From NCBI RefSeq assembly GCF_030682515.1, contig NZ_JAUXOD010000137.1, positions 1 through 64,000 of the forward strand: a DNA stretch of 64,000 bases, read 5' to 3'. Positions within the stretch are counted from its first letter, which is position 1, and every line of letters begins with the position of its first letter. A program made the translations under genes and the position numbers. This document shows, in pieces, positions 30,646 to 40,743 of this stretch. Source of the DNA: Hoeflea sp. Lineage in GTDB: Bacteria; Pseudomonadota; Alphaproteobacteria; Rhizobiales; Rhizobiaceae. Under the pieces are notes generated by a model. The model was not told the DNA's origin. It worked only from the letters and a program-made list of their open reading frames with translations, and did no database searches.

Positions 30646-31590
30646 TCAGTCGGACCGGATCTTCGGCGATTTCTCGGGCATCAGGCCGGAGCGGAATTTC
30701 TGCAGCACGAACTGCAGCAGCAGTCCCACCAGCAGCATGCGGATGTAGGACGACCGCGTGATCCATTCCGGCGGCAGGCGGCTGGTGAGGATTTCGGTCG
30801 CCGACCAGATGAACCAGATGGCGAGCGCGCCGATGATGGCGCCGCGGTTGTTGCCGGAGCCTCCGGCCATCAACATCACCCAGACCAGGAACGTGACCAG
30901 CAGCGGCTCGGTCGCCGACGGCGACAGGAACTTGAAGTAATGCGCCGACAGCCCGCCGGCGAGCCCCATGATGGCGCAACCGATGACGAAGGTCTGCACC
31001 CGGAACCAGTCGACATCCTTGCCTGCCGCGCGCGCCGAATCCTCGTTGTCGCGGATTGCCCGGAGCGTGCGCCCCCAGGGGCTCACATAAAGCCGCTGGC
31101 AGAGAATGTAGACACAGAGCACGCAGAACCAGACCACCGCGAGATAGACGAGATCGGCGGACCTGCCCTGCACCAGGTCAGCGAACGGGCGCGGCACGCC
31201 GGAAATACCGAGGCTGCCATTGGTGAGCCAGGCCTCGTTGACGATCACCAGCCTGAGGATCTCGGCGATGCCGACCGAGGCCATCGCCAGGTAATCGCTC
31301 TTCAATCGCACGCAGATCTTGGCGACGATCCAGCCGGTGACGCCGGCCAGGATCATGGCCGCGATGAGTCCCAGCGGGATGGGAAGGCCAAAGCCGCCCA
31401 GGTGCTTGTCCGACGCCGCCGTGGTGACGATCGCCGAGGCATAGGCACCGACCGCGAAGAACCCGGCGATGCCCGCGTTGAACAGGCCGCCCATGCCCCA
31501 TTGCACATTCAGGGCCAGGCAGAGCACGGCATAGATTCCGCCGGCGATCAGCACGCTGACGAGGTAGAAGAACAGGCCGGTCATTTCCAT
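30646..31590 (-). CDS. Branched-chain amino acid-type ABC transporter permease (LivM-like)
   Basis: NVQWGMGGLFNAGIAGFFAVGAYASA, GLPIPLGLIAAMILAG, GKDVDWFRVQTFVIGCAIMGLAGGLSAHYFKFLSP. Confidence 0.93.
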   Translation of the reverse strand: MEMTGLFFYLVSVLIAGGIYAVLCLALNVQWGMGGLFNAGIAGFFAVGAYASAIVTTAASDKHLGGFGLPIPLGLIAAMILAGVTGWIVAKICVRLKSDYLAMASVGIAEILRLVIVNEAWLTNGSLGISGVPRPFADLVQGRSADLVYLAVVWFCVLCVYILCQRLYVSPWGRTLRAIRDNEDSARAAGKDVDWFRVQTFVIGCAIMGLAGGLSAHYFKFLSPSATEPLLVTFLVWVMLMAGGSGNNRGAIIGALAIWFIWSATEILTSRLPPEWITRSSYIRMLLVGLLLQFVLQKFRSGLMPEKSPKIRSD

Positions 31591-32480
31591 TACAGAAGCC
31601 TCCCCTTGAACAGGCCCTGCGGCCGGAACAGCAGCAGCGCCACCATGATGAAGAAGGCCACGGCGGATTTGTAGGACGGCGAGATGAACGCCTCGTCGGA
31701 GAACCAGGTGTAGGTCACGGTTTCCTCGGCGATGCCGATGATGAAGCCGCCGGCTATCGCGCCCATCGGCTTGCCGATGCCGCCGAGCACAGCCGCGGCG
31801 AACATGGCGAGCAGCAGGTTCCAGCCGAGATTGGGATGCATCGAGGTGTCCATGCCGGCAAACACCCCGGCGATGGCCGCGAGCGATGCGCCGATCACCC
31901 ATGTCCAGCGCACCACCCGTTCGGTGTCCAGCCCGGCGACTGCGGCCAGTTCCGGCTCGTCCGAGACCGCCCGCATCGCCCGGCCGAGCTTCGAGCGGGT
32001 CAGGAAATAGTGAAGTGCCACGGCAATGATGATCGTCAGACTGATCACCTGCATGTGCAATTCGGAAATCCGGAAAGTGTCGAACAGCACCACCGGCATG
32101 CGCACGCCCGAGATGAACACCTGGTTGCCCGAACTCCAGAACAATTGCGCCAGCGACCGGAAGATCAGCGCCACGCCGAAGGAGGCGATCACGGTGTAGA
32201 TCGTCGGCAGCTTTCTGAGCGGCTTGTAGAAGAACTGGTCCACAGCCAGCGCCGACACGATGGCGAGCGCGATGCCGAACGGCAGCAGCAGCAGCGGATG
32301 CGCCGGGATGAACCAGACTGCGGTCAAGACGCCGTAGCCGCCGATGGTCATCAGGTCGCCATGGGCGAAATGCGCGAACCTCAGGATGCCGAAGATCATC
32401 GAGATCCCCACCGCCCCCAGCGCATAGACGCTGCCGATCGCCAGTCCCGGCACAAGATACAGATTGATGAAGTCGATCAT
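31590..32480 (-). CDS. Branched-chain amino acid-type ABC transporter permease (LivH-like)
   Basis: AVGISMIFGILRFAHFAHGDLMTIGGYGV, AVSDEPELAAVAGLDTERVVRWTWVIGASLAAIAGVF, AVLGGIGKPMGAIAGGFIIG. Confidence 0.95.
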   Translation of the reverse strand: MIDFINLYLVPGLAIGSVYALGAVGISMIFGILRFAHFAHGDLMTIGGYGVLTAVWFIPAHPLLLLPFGIALAIVSALAVDQFFYKPLRKLPTIYTVIASFGVALIFRSLAQLFWSSGNQVFISGVRMPVVLFDTFRISELHMQVISLTIIIAVALHYFLTRSKLGRAMRAVSDEPELAAVAGLDTERVVRWTWVIGASLAAIAGVFAGMDTSMHPNLGWNLLLAMFAAAVLGGIGKPMGAIAGGFIIGIAEETVTYTWFSDEAFISPSYKSAVAFFIMVALLLFRPQGLFKGRLL

Positions 32481-33196
32481 GCCGAAGCACCCCCGAGGAA
32501 GGAGCGACGCACCGCATCGTCATTGAGCAGCGCCTCTCCCGTCCCTGATACGAAATTCCTGCCGCTGACCAGTACATGGCCGTTGTCGGCGATGCGAAGC
32601 GCCTGCTTGGCATTCTGCTCCACCATCAGGATGGTCACGCCGCGCTTGCGGATGTCGAGCAGCAGGTCGAAAATGATTTCGAGATAGGCCGGCGACAGGC
32701 CGGCGGTCGGCTCGTCCAGCAGCAGGAGCTTGGGCTCGCTCATTAGCGCCCGGCCCATCGCCACCATCTGCCGCTGGCCGCCCGAGAGTTCCCCCGCCGC
32801 CTGTCCGAGCTTGTCCCTCAGGTCAGGAAACAGCGACAGCACAGTTTCGCGCACCGCAGCCTTGTCCTTGGGCGGAGCGGCATAGGTGCCTACATCGAGG
32901 TTCTCGTCGACCGTGAGCGTCGGAAACACATTGCGGCTCTGCGGCACCATGGAAATGCCGAGCGGCACCAACTGCGCGGTCTTGAGCCCGGTGATGTCCT
33001 TGCCCGAGAAGGCGATGCTGCCCTCCGAGCGCGCGGTGAGCGCGAAGATGGTCTTGAGCAGGGTCGACTTGCCCGCCCCGTTGGGGCCGATGATGACGGC
33101 GATCTCGTGCTCGGCGACATCGAGATTGATGGCCTCAATGATCGGCACGCCGCCATAGCCGGCGGTGAGCCCCTTGACCGACAGAAGCGCGCTCAT
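32477..33196 (-). CDS. Branched-chain amino acid-type ABC transporter ATP-binding protein (LivF-like)
   Basis: GPNGAGKSTLLKTIF Walker A, LSGGQRQMVAMGRALM signature, LLLLDEPTAGLSP. Confidence 0.95.
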   Translation of the reverse strand: MSALLSVKGLTAGYGGVPIIEAINLDVAEHEIAVIIGPNGAGKSTLLKTIFALTARSEGSIAFSGKDITGLKTAQLVPLGISMVPQSRNVFPTLTVDENLDVGTYAAPPKDKAAVRETVLSLFPDLRDKLGQAAGELSGGQRQMVAMGRALMSEPKLLLLDEPTAGLSPAYLEIIFDLLLDIRKRGVTILMVEQNAKQALRIADNGHVLVSGRNFVSGTGEALLNDDAVRRSFLGGASA

Positions 33197-33966
33197 GGCC
33201 GGGCCTCGTATTTTCCGCCGCCGAAATAGGCTTCGATGACACGCGCGTCCTGGCGCACTGCGTCCACCGTGCCCTCCATCAGAAGCTGGCCCTGGGCCAT
33301 CACGATCACCTCGTCACAGAGCTTGGAGACATAGTCGAGATCGTGCTCGATCAGGCAGAAGGTGAGCCCCTGCTCCTTGTTCAGATGCAGGATCTTGTCG
33401 GAGATCTTGGCGAGCAGCGTCCGGTTGATGCCCGCGCCGATCTCGTCGAGCAGGATGATCTTGGGCTTGCGCATCAAGGCCCGGCCGAGCTCCAGAAGCT
33501 TTTTCTGGCCCCCCGAGAGATTGCCGGCCTTCTCGTCCTTGACCTGGTCGATCTCCAGGAAGGTCACCATGTCGCGCGCGGCGCGATAGGTCTTCTCTTC
33601 TTCCTCGGCGAAGCGGCCGCGGCGGAAGATGACGTTGAACACGTTCTCGCCGATCGGCGTGGCGGCGGCGGCCATGAAATTCTCGATCACGGTCAACTGC
33701 GAAAATTCGTGCGGGATCTGGAAGGTGCGCGCCAGTCCGCGCTCGGCGCGCTGGTGCGGCTGAAGCCCGGTGATGTCCTTGTCCTCGAGCAGGATCCGGC
33801 CGCCCGCAAGGGCGACATGGCCGGCAATGGCGTTGAACATCGTCGTCTTGCCTGCGCCATTGGGGCCGATCAGCCCGGTGATCCGCCCGGCAGGAATGAC
33901 GAAGCTGACATCATCGACGACATTGGGGCCGCCATAGGTCACCTTCACATGTTCGACTGAAATCAT
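33193..33966 (-). CDS. Branched-chain amino acid-type ABC transporter ATP-binding protein (LivG-like)
   Basis: GPNGAGKTTMFNAI, GLARTFQIPHEFSQLTVIENF, LSGGQKKLLELGRALM, IILLDEIGAGIN. Confidence 0.95.
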   Translation of the reverse strand: MISVEHVKVTYGGPNVVDDVSFVIPAGRITGLIGPNGAGKTTMFNAIAGHVALAGGRILLEDKDITGLQPHQRAERGLARTFQIPHEFSQLTVIENFMAAAATPIGENVFNVIFRRGRFAEEEEKTYRAARDMVTFLEIDQVKDEKAGNLSGGQKKLLELGRALMRKPKIILLDEIGAGINRTLLAKISDKILHLNKEQGLTFCLIEHDLDYVSKLCDEVIVMAQGQLLMEGTVDAVRQDARVIEAYFGGGKYEARP

Positions 33967-34050
33967 CTGCGCCCCTTGTCGCGGCCCGGTTCGACCGCTG
34001 GCGATGCCTTGCGTGACCGGTCAGGGTCCGATGGCTCGCGCTTTGAAAAA

Positions 34051-34077
34051 GCCCCTCCCCGGCAACCGGGGAGGGGC
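34051..34077 (-). terminator. Strong intrinsic hairpin on minus strand between substrate-binding protein gene and livG
   Basis: GCCCCTCCCCGG-CAA-CCGGGGAGGGGC, 12-bp perfect stem; minus-strand readout is followed by TTTTT. Confidence 0.8.
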
Positions 34078-34101
34078 GGATGTTTGCTCACGCAGACAGG
34101 A

Positions 34102-35304
34102 TCACTCGACGATGGCGATCTGCTTGAAGACCGTGCCGTCAACCACGAACTTGCCGATGAAGCCGGCGACGTCGCCGTTCTCGTCGAAGTCGTAGCTGCC
34201 GCCGGCGCCATCATAATCGATGTCCTTGCCTTCGGCGATCAGGGCCTTGGCCTTTTCCCATTCGCCGGGACCGACCTTCTCGCCCGGAGCGGATGCGACG
34301 GCGCGGAGCGCCTCGGCCATCTTTGTCCGGTCTGCCGAACCGGCCTTCTCGACAGCCAGCAGTGCCAGGAAAGTGGCGTCATAGGTCTGGTCGACGAACG
34401 GCTTGTCGGCAGGCTCGTTGTAGGCTGCGGTGTAGAGTTCATGCAGCTTGGCCTGGTTCGGGTTGTCAGCCGGCGAGGTCGGCGCCGAGAAGAACGAGGT
34501 GGCGAGCGCTTCCGCACCGATATCGGAGATCAGCGCTTCGTCGCGCAGACCGTCGGTGCCGACGAACTTGGTGAACAGGCCGCCCTCGATTGCCTGCTTG
34601 ACGATCTTGCCGCCGGAATCGCCGGCATAGGCGATGACCACGAGCGCGTCGCCGCCGGCCTTTGAAAGGGTCGCCAGTTCAGAGCGGTAGGAGTTCTTCT
34701 TCTCTTCATGCTTGACTTCGGCCACGACTTCGCCGCCGAGCGCCTTGTAGGCCTCGACGAAGGTGCCGCCGATGCCGACGCCGTAGTCATTGTTGACGAA
34801 GGTCACGGCGACCTTGGTCAGGCCTTCGTCCATCACCATCTTGGCGAGCACCTTGCCCTGGAAATTGTCCGACGGCACGATGCGGTAAAGCAGGTCGTTG
34901 TCCTTGATGTCGGTCATCGCCGGCGAGGTCGCCGTGGGCGAGATCTGCACGACGCCGGCCGGGATTGCGGCTGCTTCGGCCGAGGAGATCGTCGTCCCCG
35001 ACATCAGCGCGCCCATGATGATCGGCACGTTCTCGATGTTGATCAGCTTGCCCGCGGCGTCGACCGCGCCCTGCGAGGAGCCGGTGGTGTCGCCAAAGAC
35101 CGCGACGGCCTGGCCGTCGAGCAGACCGCCCTGTTCATTGACGTGGCTGAAGGCCAGATTGGCGGCGTTCTGCAGCGGCGGAATGAAACTTGCGATCGGA
35201 CCGGTGATGTCCATCAGGATGCCAACCTTGGTGTCGGCGGCCAGTGTTGACGCGCCGGACGCGAGCAATGCCGCGACAGCCAATGCATAAGTTGTTGTTT
35301 TCAT
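34102..35304 (-). CDS. LivJ/LivK-type ABC transporter substrate-binding protein
   Basis: Signal peptide; TKVGILMDITGPIASFIPPLQNAANLAFSHVNEQGGLLDG; periplasmic binding protein type 1 fold. Confidence 0.93.
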   Translation of the reverse strand: MKTTTYALAVAALLASGASTLAADTKVGILMDITGPIASFIPPLQNAANLAFSHVNEQGGLLDGQAVAVFGDTTGSSQGAVDAAGKLINIENVPIIMGALMSGTTISSAEAAAIPAGVVQISPTATSPAMTDIKDNDLLYRIVPSDNFQGKVLAKMVMDEGLTKVAVTFVNNDYGVGIGGTFVEAYKALGGEVVAEVKHEEKKNSYRSELATLSKAGGDALVVIAYAGDSGGKIVKQAIEGGLFTKFVGTDGLRDEALISDIGAEALATSFFSAPTSPADNPNQAKLHELYTAAYNEPADKPFVDQTYDATFLALLAVEKAGSADRTKMAEALRAVASAPGEKVGPGEWEKAKALIAEGKDIDYDGAGGSYDFDENGDVAGFIGKFVVDGTVFKQIAIVE

Positions 35305-35375
35305 TTTACTGCTCCCATTGTTTTACAAGGCCCTATGTTGCGTGAGCGCCCCCGCGGGCTGCCTACAAAAAGCGC

Positions 35376-36467
35376 TCAGATCGTCTCCACGACCTCGGTT
35401 TTGAACGAACCGGGAAGGGACACCTCCAGAAGCTGGAGGTCTTCGGTCGGCTCACTGTAGCGCGTCGCCATCCGCGGAGGAATGACGAATGCGTCACCTT
35501 TTTCAAGACGGTAGGGCTCCTTGCCCTCGCCTTCCAGAACCATGCTGCCCGACATCACGAAGTTGAACAGGATGTCGCTGTCATGGCGCGTCCACACCGG
35601 GGCCGCGATGCCGGTTGGCCGTGCCACCATCACCGAGGCCACGCCCTTGGTGTTGGCGTTGATCGTCGTGTCGCGCGCCTCGAAGCCGGGCACGCGGAAC
35701 GGCATGAACACGCCGTCGCAGCCCACGCTGTGGACGAAGCGCTGGCCGTCCCATTCGCGATCGGGACGGCTGTCCGGCGTCGGCAGCGTCATCATGTGAT
35801 CGATCTCGGTCACATGTTCGGCCGGCACGCCGATCTCGATGACCTCGATGCCCTCGGCGGCGTGCAGCACCTTGTGCCGGATCTGCGGCGGCTGGATGAA
35901 GCAGTCGCCCGCATGCAGGCGCCGCGGCCCGCCCTGGTCCTCGTAGAGCACGTCGACCCAGCCGTGGATGCAGAAGATCAACTGGAAGCCGACCTTGTGG
36001 AAATGCACCATGTCGGGCACCGGCCCGTCGGGCACGCGGATATGCGAGGCGATCATCGCGCCGCCAAGCCGCGAGGGCACCAGGTCGCGGTACTCCATGC
36101 CGGCACGGCCGATCACCCACGGCGCCTGGTCGGCGAGCCGCCGGACCACGAAGGCGTGCTGGGTCTGAGGCATCACCAGCGGCGGGTTCAACTCGTCGAT
36201 CTCGATGCGCGTACCATTGGGCGCGATCAGCTCGCGCTGTCCATCCGCGAACCCGTCGGGGTCCTCGGTCAGGATGCGCAGGGTGCCGGGCGCCTCGGGG
36301 GCCCCCTTCTGGATGCGGATGCGTAAGCCATGGCCGGACAGGACCGCCACTTCGGGATCGTCGGCGGGATAGATCATGTCGAGGCGCATTTTCAGCGTCT
36401 TGGTGTAGAACGGCAGGTCATCCCTGAGTTCGCTCGTCGGCAATCTGATTTCCGCGCGTGTGTCCAA
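35376..36467 (-). CDS. VOC-like N-terminus fused to bicupin protein
   Basis: N-term LRDDLPFYTKTLKMRLDMIYPADDPEVAVLSGHGLRIRIQKG; cupin 1 VHFHKVGFQLIFCIHGWVDVLYEDQGGPRRLHAGDCFIQPPQIRH; cupin 2 FNFVMSGSMVLEGEGKEPYRLEKGDAFVIPPRM. Confidence 0.75.
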   Translation of the reverse strand: MDTRAEIRLPTSELRDDLPFYTKTLKMRLDMIYPADDPEVAVLSGHGLRIRIQKGAPEAPGTLRILTEDPDGFADGQRELIAPNGTRIEIDELNPPLVMPQTQHAFVVRRLADQAPWVIGRAGMEYRDLVPSRLGGAMIASHIRVPDGPVPDMVHFHKVGFQLIFCIHGWVDVLYEDQGGPRRLHAGDCFIQPPQIRHKVLHAAEGIEVIEIGVPAEHVTEIDHMMTLPTPDSRPDREWDGQRFVHSVGCDGVFMPFRVPGFEARDTTINANTKGVASVMVARPTGIAAPVWTRHDSDILFNFVMSGSMVLEGEGKEPYRLEKGDAFVIPPRMATRYSEPTEDLQLLEVSLPGSFKTEVVETI

Positions 36468-36575
36468 CCTGATCTCCCAACATCCAGCCGCCGTTGCCCT
36501 GTCCGGTTCAGCCCCCGCGAAAGGTGCGAACCCCTAAGTTTCAACGGCGCTTCAAGACTATCCAACCGCATAGAT

Positions 36576-36598
36576 ATTTCAAGGATAAAATATTATCC
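36576..36598. promoter_or_regulatory. Operator-like palindrome GGATAA-AATA-TTATCC within ATTTCAAGGATAAAATATTATCC
   Basis: AT-rich palindrome in a GC-rich genome, 109-131 bp upstream of the bicupin start. Confidence 0.5.
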
Positions 36599-36616
36599 GG
36601 GAACGCGCCGAACCGC

Positions 36617-37459
36617 CTAAAGTTCGGTGCGCACCCGCCACAGTTCCGGAAACAGTTCAACGTCGAGCATGCGCCTCAAATAGCTGGTGCCGCCGGTGCC
36701 GCCGGTGCCGCGCTTGAGCCCGATCACCCGCTCCACCGTGGTCACGTGATTGAACCGCCAGCGCCGGAAATAATCCTCGAGATCCACCAGTTTCTCGGCC
36801 ACCTCATAGAGCGCCCAATGCTTCTCGGGAGCTTCATAGACGATCTTCCAGCCGGCGATCACCTCGTCATGGACCTGGTGCGTGACGCTCACATCGCGCG
36901 TGAGCACCGCGTCCGGCATGGCGATGCCCCGCCGCGCCGCAAGCCGCAGCACCTCGTCATAGAGGCTAGGCACGGCGATCTCGGCCTCAAGCCTGGCCAG
37001 GACATCCGGCACATGGGCGTGCGGGCGCATCATCGCGTGGTTGCGGTTGCCCAGCGCATATTCGATCATGCGGTACTGATAGGACTGGAAGCCGGAGGAC
37101 TGGCCAAGCTTGGCTCTGAAATGGGTGTAGTCCGAAGGCGTCATGGTTCGGAGCACATCCCAGGCGGAATTCAGCTGTTCGAAGATCCGCGACACCCGCG
37201 CCAGCGTCTTCATCGCCGGCTGCAACGCATCCTCGCGGATGGCGGCGCGCGCGGCTGTGATCTCGTGGATTGCCAGCTTCATCCACAGTTCCGAGGTCTG
37301 GTGCTGGATGATGAACAGCATCTCGTCATGGGCGTCGGTCCGCGTCTTCTGGGCGCCGAGCACGCTGTCCAGGCCCAAATAATCGCCATAGGACATGCGC
37401 CCGTCGAAATTCATCGTCGCACCTTCCTTGGAAGGATCGTAGTCCGTGCCCGCGCTCAT
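36617..37459 (-). CDS. kynA: Tryptophan 2,3-dioxygenase
   Basis: [44 protein letters not shown]-like [35 protein letters not shown]. Confidence 0.97.
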   Translation of the reverse strand: MSAGTDYDPSKEGATMNFDGRMSYGDYLGLDSVLGAQKTRTDAHDEMLFIIQHQTSELWMKLAIHEITAARAAIREDALQPAMKTLARVSRIFEQLNSAWDVLRTMTPSDYTHFRAKLGQSSGFQSYQYRMIEYALGNRNHAMMRPHAHVPDVLARLEAEIAVPSLYDEVLRLAARRGIAMPDAVLTRDVSVTHQVHDEVIAGWKIVYEAPEKHWALYEVAEKLVDLEDYFRRWRFNHVTTVERVIGLKRGTGGTGGTSYLRRMLDVELFPELWRVRTEL

Positions 37460-38649
37460 GTGACAGCCTTCCGGGTCCGGAATTCGGGCCGGTCCCATTC
37501 GCCGGTGGCGATGATGTCGATGAGGGCTGCGGCGGCGAAGCTCACCTCGTCTTCGGTGTTGTAGAGCGGGCAGAAGCCGAAGCGCATGATGTCGGGTGCG
37601 CGGAAATCGCCGATGATGCCGCGGGCGATCAGCGCCTGCATGGCGGCATAGCCTTCCGTGAACCGAAACGAGACCTGGCTGCCGCGCTGGTGCGGGTCGC
37701 GCGGGCTCGCGAGCGTCACCGCCTTGCAGCCGGCCTCGACCTCGGCGATGAACCGTTCGGACAGCACGATCGATCGCGCGCGCAGTTCAGTCATGTCGAT
37801 GCCGTCGAAGGCGTCGAGGGCTGCGTCGAGCACCGCCATCTGGATCACCGGCGGCGTGCCGACCCGCATCCGGCTGATCCCCTCGCCAGGACGGTAGTCG
37901 AGATCGAAGGCAAAGGGTGCGGCGTGGCCGAGCCAGCCCGACAGCGCCGGGCGGACCTGATCGATCAGATCCGGGCGGACATGGATGAAGCCCGGCGCGC
38001 CCGGGCCGCCATTGAGATATTTGTAGGTGCAGCCGACCGCAATGTCGGCGTTGCAGGCGGTCAGATCGACCGGCAGCGCGCCGGCCGAGTGCGCCAGATC
38101 CCAGATCATGAGCGCGCCATGGGCATGGGCCTTGTCGGTGATCGCCTTCATGTCATGCAGCCGTCCGGTGCGGTAATCGACATGGGTCAGCATCACGGCC
38201 GCGACCTCGTCTGTGATGTGGTCGGAAACGGCTTGCGGATCGACGATCCTGAGCTCATGGCCCTGCCCCAGGCTCTTGAGCAGTCCGTCCGCCATGTAGA
38301 GATCGGATGGGAAGTTGCCGTTGTCCGACAGCACGACTTTGCGCCCGGGCCGCATTTCGACCGCGGAAGCCACCGCCTGGTAGACCTTGATTGACAGCGT
38401 GTCGCCCACCACCGTGCTGCCCGCAGGCGCGCCGATCAGCCGGCCGATCCGGTCGCCCAGGCGGCCCGGCAGATCCATCCAGTGGGCCTTGTTCCAGCCG
38501 GTGATCAGCATCGGCCCCCATTCCTCGGTGATGGTCGCGCGCGCGCGTTCGGCCGCGGCCTTGGGCAGCGGCCCGAGCGAATTGCCGTCGAGATAGGTGA
38601 TCCCGTCGGGCAGGACGAACAGCTCCCGCCGTGTGGTGAATGTGCTCAT
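37456..38649 (-). CDS. kynU: Kynureninase
   Basis: [61 protein letters not shown] overlap with kynA. Confidence 0.97.
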   Translation of the reverse strand: MSTFTTRRELFVLPDGITYLDGNSLGPLPKAAAERARATITEEWGPMLITGWNKAHWMDLPGRLGDRIGRLIGAPAGSTVVGDTLSIKVYQAVASAVEMRPGRKVVLSDNGNFPSDLYMADGLLKSLGQGHELRIVDPQAVSDHITDEVAAVMLTHVDYRTGRLHDMKAITDKAHAHGALMIWDLAHSAGALPVDLTACNADIAVGCTYKYLNGGPGAPGFIHVRPDLIDQVRPALSGWLGHAAPFAFDLDYRPGEGISRMRVGTPPVIQMAVLDAALDAFDGIDMTELRARSIVLSERFIAEVEAGCKAVTLASPRDPHQRGSQVSFRFTEGYAAMQALIARGIIGDFRAPDIMRFGFCPLYNTEDEVSFAAAALIDIIATGEWDRPEFRTRKAVT

Positions 38650-38652
38650 GGC

Positions 38653-39069
38653 TTAGCCATCCTTCCGGGATTTGCCAATTTCCGCCGTCGCCTCGATCTC
38701 GACCATCGCCGCGTCCTCGATCAGGCCCGCCACCACGATCACCGACATCGAGGGAAAGTGCCGGCCCATCACCTTGCGATAGGCGGCGCCCACTTCGCGC
38801 TGGCGGGCGAGATACTCGGCCTTGTCGGTGATGAACCAGGTCAGCCGGACAATGTCGGTGACCTCGCCGCCTGCGGCATGGACGATCGCCGCGATATTGG
38901 CGAGCGTTTGCTCGAGCTGACCCACGAAATCATGGTGTTCGAACACCTGATCCTTGTTCCAGCCGATCTGGCCGCCGGTGTAGAGCCGCTCGCCATCGAC
39001 AAGCATCCCGTTCGCGTAGCCCTTGGGCTTCTCCCAATCCGGCGGATTGACTGCTTCAATCATGGTCAT
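38653..39069 (-). CDS. RidA family protein
   Basis: YANGMLVDGERLYTGGQIGW, QLEQTLANIAAIVHAAGGEVTDIVRLTWFI, MSVIVVAGLIEDAAMVEIEA. Confidence 0.92.
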   Translation of the reverse strand: MTMIEAVNPPDWEKPKGYANGMLVDGERLYTGGQIGWNKDQVFEHHDFVGQLEQTLANIAAIVHAAGGEVTDIVRLTWFITDKAEYLARQREVGAAYRKVMGRHFPSMSVIVVAGLIEDAAMVEIEATAEIGKSRKDG

Positions 39070-39113
39070 GTGTCCTTGAACCTAATTTCAATGTGCATTC
39101 GGCTTTGGCATCA

Positions 39114-40742
39114 CTAGCCGGCGTCCTCGGAACGCAGCCGGAACCGCTGGATCTTGCCGGTCTGGGTCTTGGGCAATGTCTGGGTGAAGACAATGGAGCG
39201 AGGGTACTTGTAGGGCGCGATCACCTGCTTGACGTGGTCCTGCAGGAGCTTGGTCATCAGCGCGTCACCCGTCTTCCCGGGCCTGAGCACGACATGGGCC
39301 TGCACGATCTGCCCGCGCGCCTCGTCTGCCACGCCGATGACGGCGCATTCGGCCACGTCCTCATGGGCAAGCAGCGCCGCTTCGACCTCGGGGCCTGCGA
39401 TGTTGTAGCCGGCGGAAATGATCATGTCGTCGCTGCGAGCGGCAAAATGGAAATACCCGTCCTCGCCCTGCGTGAAGGAATCGCCGGTCAGGTTCCAGCC
39501 GCCCCGGACATATTTCTGCTGCTGTTCCGGATCGGCGAGATAGCGGCAGCCGGTGGGCCCGCGCACCGCCAACCGCCCGATCTTGCCGCGCGGCAGCTCG
39601 TTCATGCTTTCATCGACAATCCGCGCCTCGTAGCCGCTGACCGGCAGGCCGGTGCAGGCCGGTCGCGAGGTGCCGAAGCGGTTGGAGATGAAGATGTGCA
39701 GCATCTCGGTGGCGCCGATGCCGTCGAGCATCGGCTTGCCGGTCTTCTCCATCCACTGATCATAGACCGGACCCGGCAAGGTCTCGCCGGCGGACACGGC
39801 TGCCCGCAGCGAGGACAGGTCCGCCCCCTCCTCCATTGCCGCGAGCATCGCGCGGTAGGCGGTGGGCGCGGTGAAGCACACCGTCGCCTTGTGGGCTTGG
39901 ATGATCTCGACCATGTTGGCGGGCGTCGCCTGCTCGAGCAGCGCCGCGGCCGCGCCGAACCGGAGCGGAAACACCGCAAGCCCGCCAAGCCCGAAGGTAA
40001 AGGCCAGCGGCGGCGAGCCGATGAACACATCCTCGGGCGTCACGTTCAGCACTTCCTTCGCGTAGCCGTCGGCGATGATCAGCATGTCGCGGTGGAAATG
40101 CATCGTGGCCTTCGGCATGCCCGTGGTGCCCGAGGTGAAGCCCAAGAGCGCCACGTCGTCGCGTCCGGTCTTCACCGTCTCGAACTTGACCGATTTCGAC
40201 AGCGCCAGCCGGTCGAGTTCGGCGTCGTGGTTGGCGGTGCCGTCAAAGCCGATCACCGTGTCGAGGAAATCGTTGCCCTTGGCGCAGGTCACCATCTCGT
40301 CCATCAGCCGCGTGTCGCAGAGCGCGAGCCTGATTTCGGCCTTGTCGACGATCTTTGAAAGCTCGGAGGCGCGCAGCATCGGCATGGTGTTGACCACCAC
40401 CGCGCCCGCTTTCGTCGCCGCGAGCCAGACTGCGACCATCGCCGGGTTGTTGGCCGAGCGCACCAGGATCCGGTTGCCGGGCTTCACGCCATAATCCTCG
40501 ACCAGCACATGAGCGATGCGGTTGGTCCAGTCGGTGAGTTCCTTGTAGGTCCGAATCCGGCCGTTGCCGATCAGCGCCGTGTGGTCGCCGAAGCCGCGTG
40601 CGACCATTGCGTCGGTCAGCTCGTAGCCGCAATTGAGCCATTCGGGGTATTGGAACCCCTCGAGCAGCAGGTCGGGCCACTGCTCGGGCGGCGGCAGATT
40701 GTCCCGCGTGAATGTGTCGATATGGCCCGATGGTCCCAGCAC
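39114..40742 (-). CDS. Benzoate/2-aminobenzoate-CoA ligase family AMP-binding protein
   Basis: LLGFTSGTTGMPKATMHFHRD AMP motif, FTFGLGGLAVFPLRFGAA, SDDMIISAGYNIAGPEVEAAL; likely GTG start at 40742. Confidence 0.9.
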   Translation of the reverse strand: MLGPSGHIDTFTRDNLPPPEQWPDLLLEGFQYPEWLNCGYELTDAMVARGFGDHTALIGNGRIRTYKELTDWTNRIAHVLVEDYGVKPGNRILVRSANNPAMVAVWLAATKAGAVVVNTMPMLRASELSKIVDKAEIRLALCDTRLMDEMVTCAKGNDFLDTVIGFDGTANHDAELDRLALSKSVKFETVKTGRDDVALLGFTSGTTGMPKATMHFHRDMLIIADGYAKEVLNVTPEDVFIGSPPLAFTFGLGGLAVFPLRFGAAAALLEQATPANMVEIIQAHKATVCFTAPTAYRAMLAAMEEGADLSSLRAAVSAGETLPGPVYDQWMEKTGKPMLDGIGATEMLHIFISNRFGTSRPACTGLPVSGYEARIVDESMNELPRGKIGRLAVRGPTGCRYLADPEQQQKYVRGGWNLTGDSFTQGEDGYFHFAARSDDMIISAGYNIAGPEVEAALLAHEDVAECAVIGVADEARGQIVQAHVVLRPGKTGDALMTKLLQDHVKQVIAPYKYPRSIVFTQTLPKTQTGKIQRFRLRSEDAG

Positions 40743-40743
40743 G

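Noticed and set aside
36695-36715. Short GCCGCCGGTGCC tandem repeat in kynA
   Set aside because: Encodes GTGGTGG within the known glycine-rich C-terminal region of tryptophan 2,3-dioxygenases; ordinary coding repeat.
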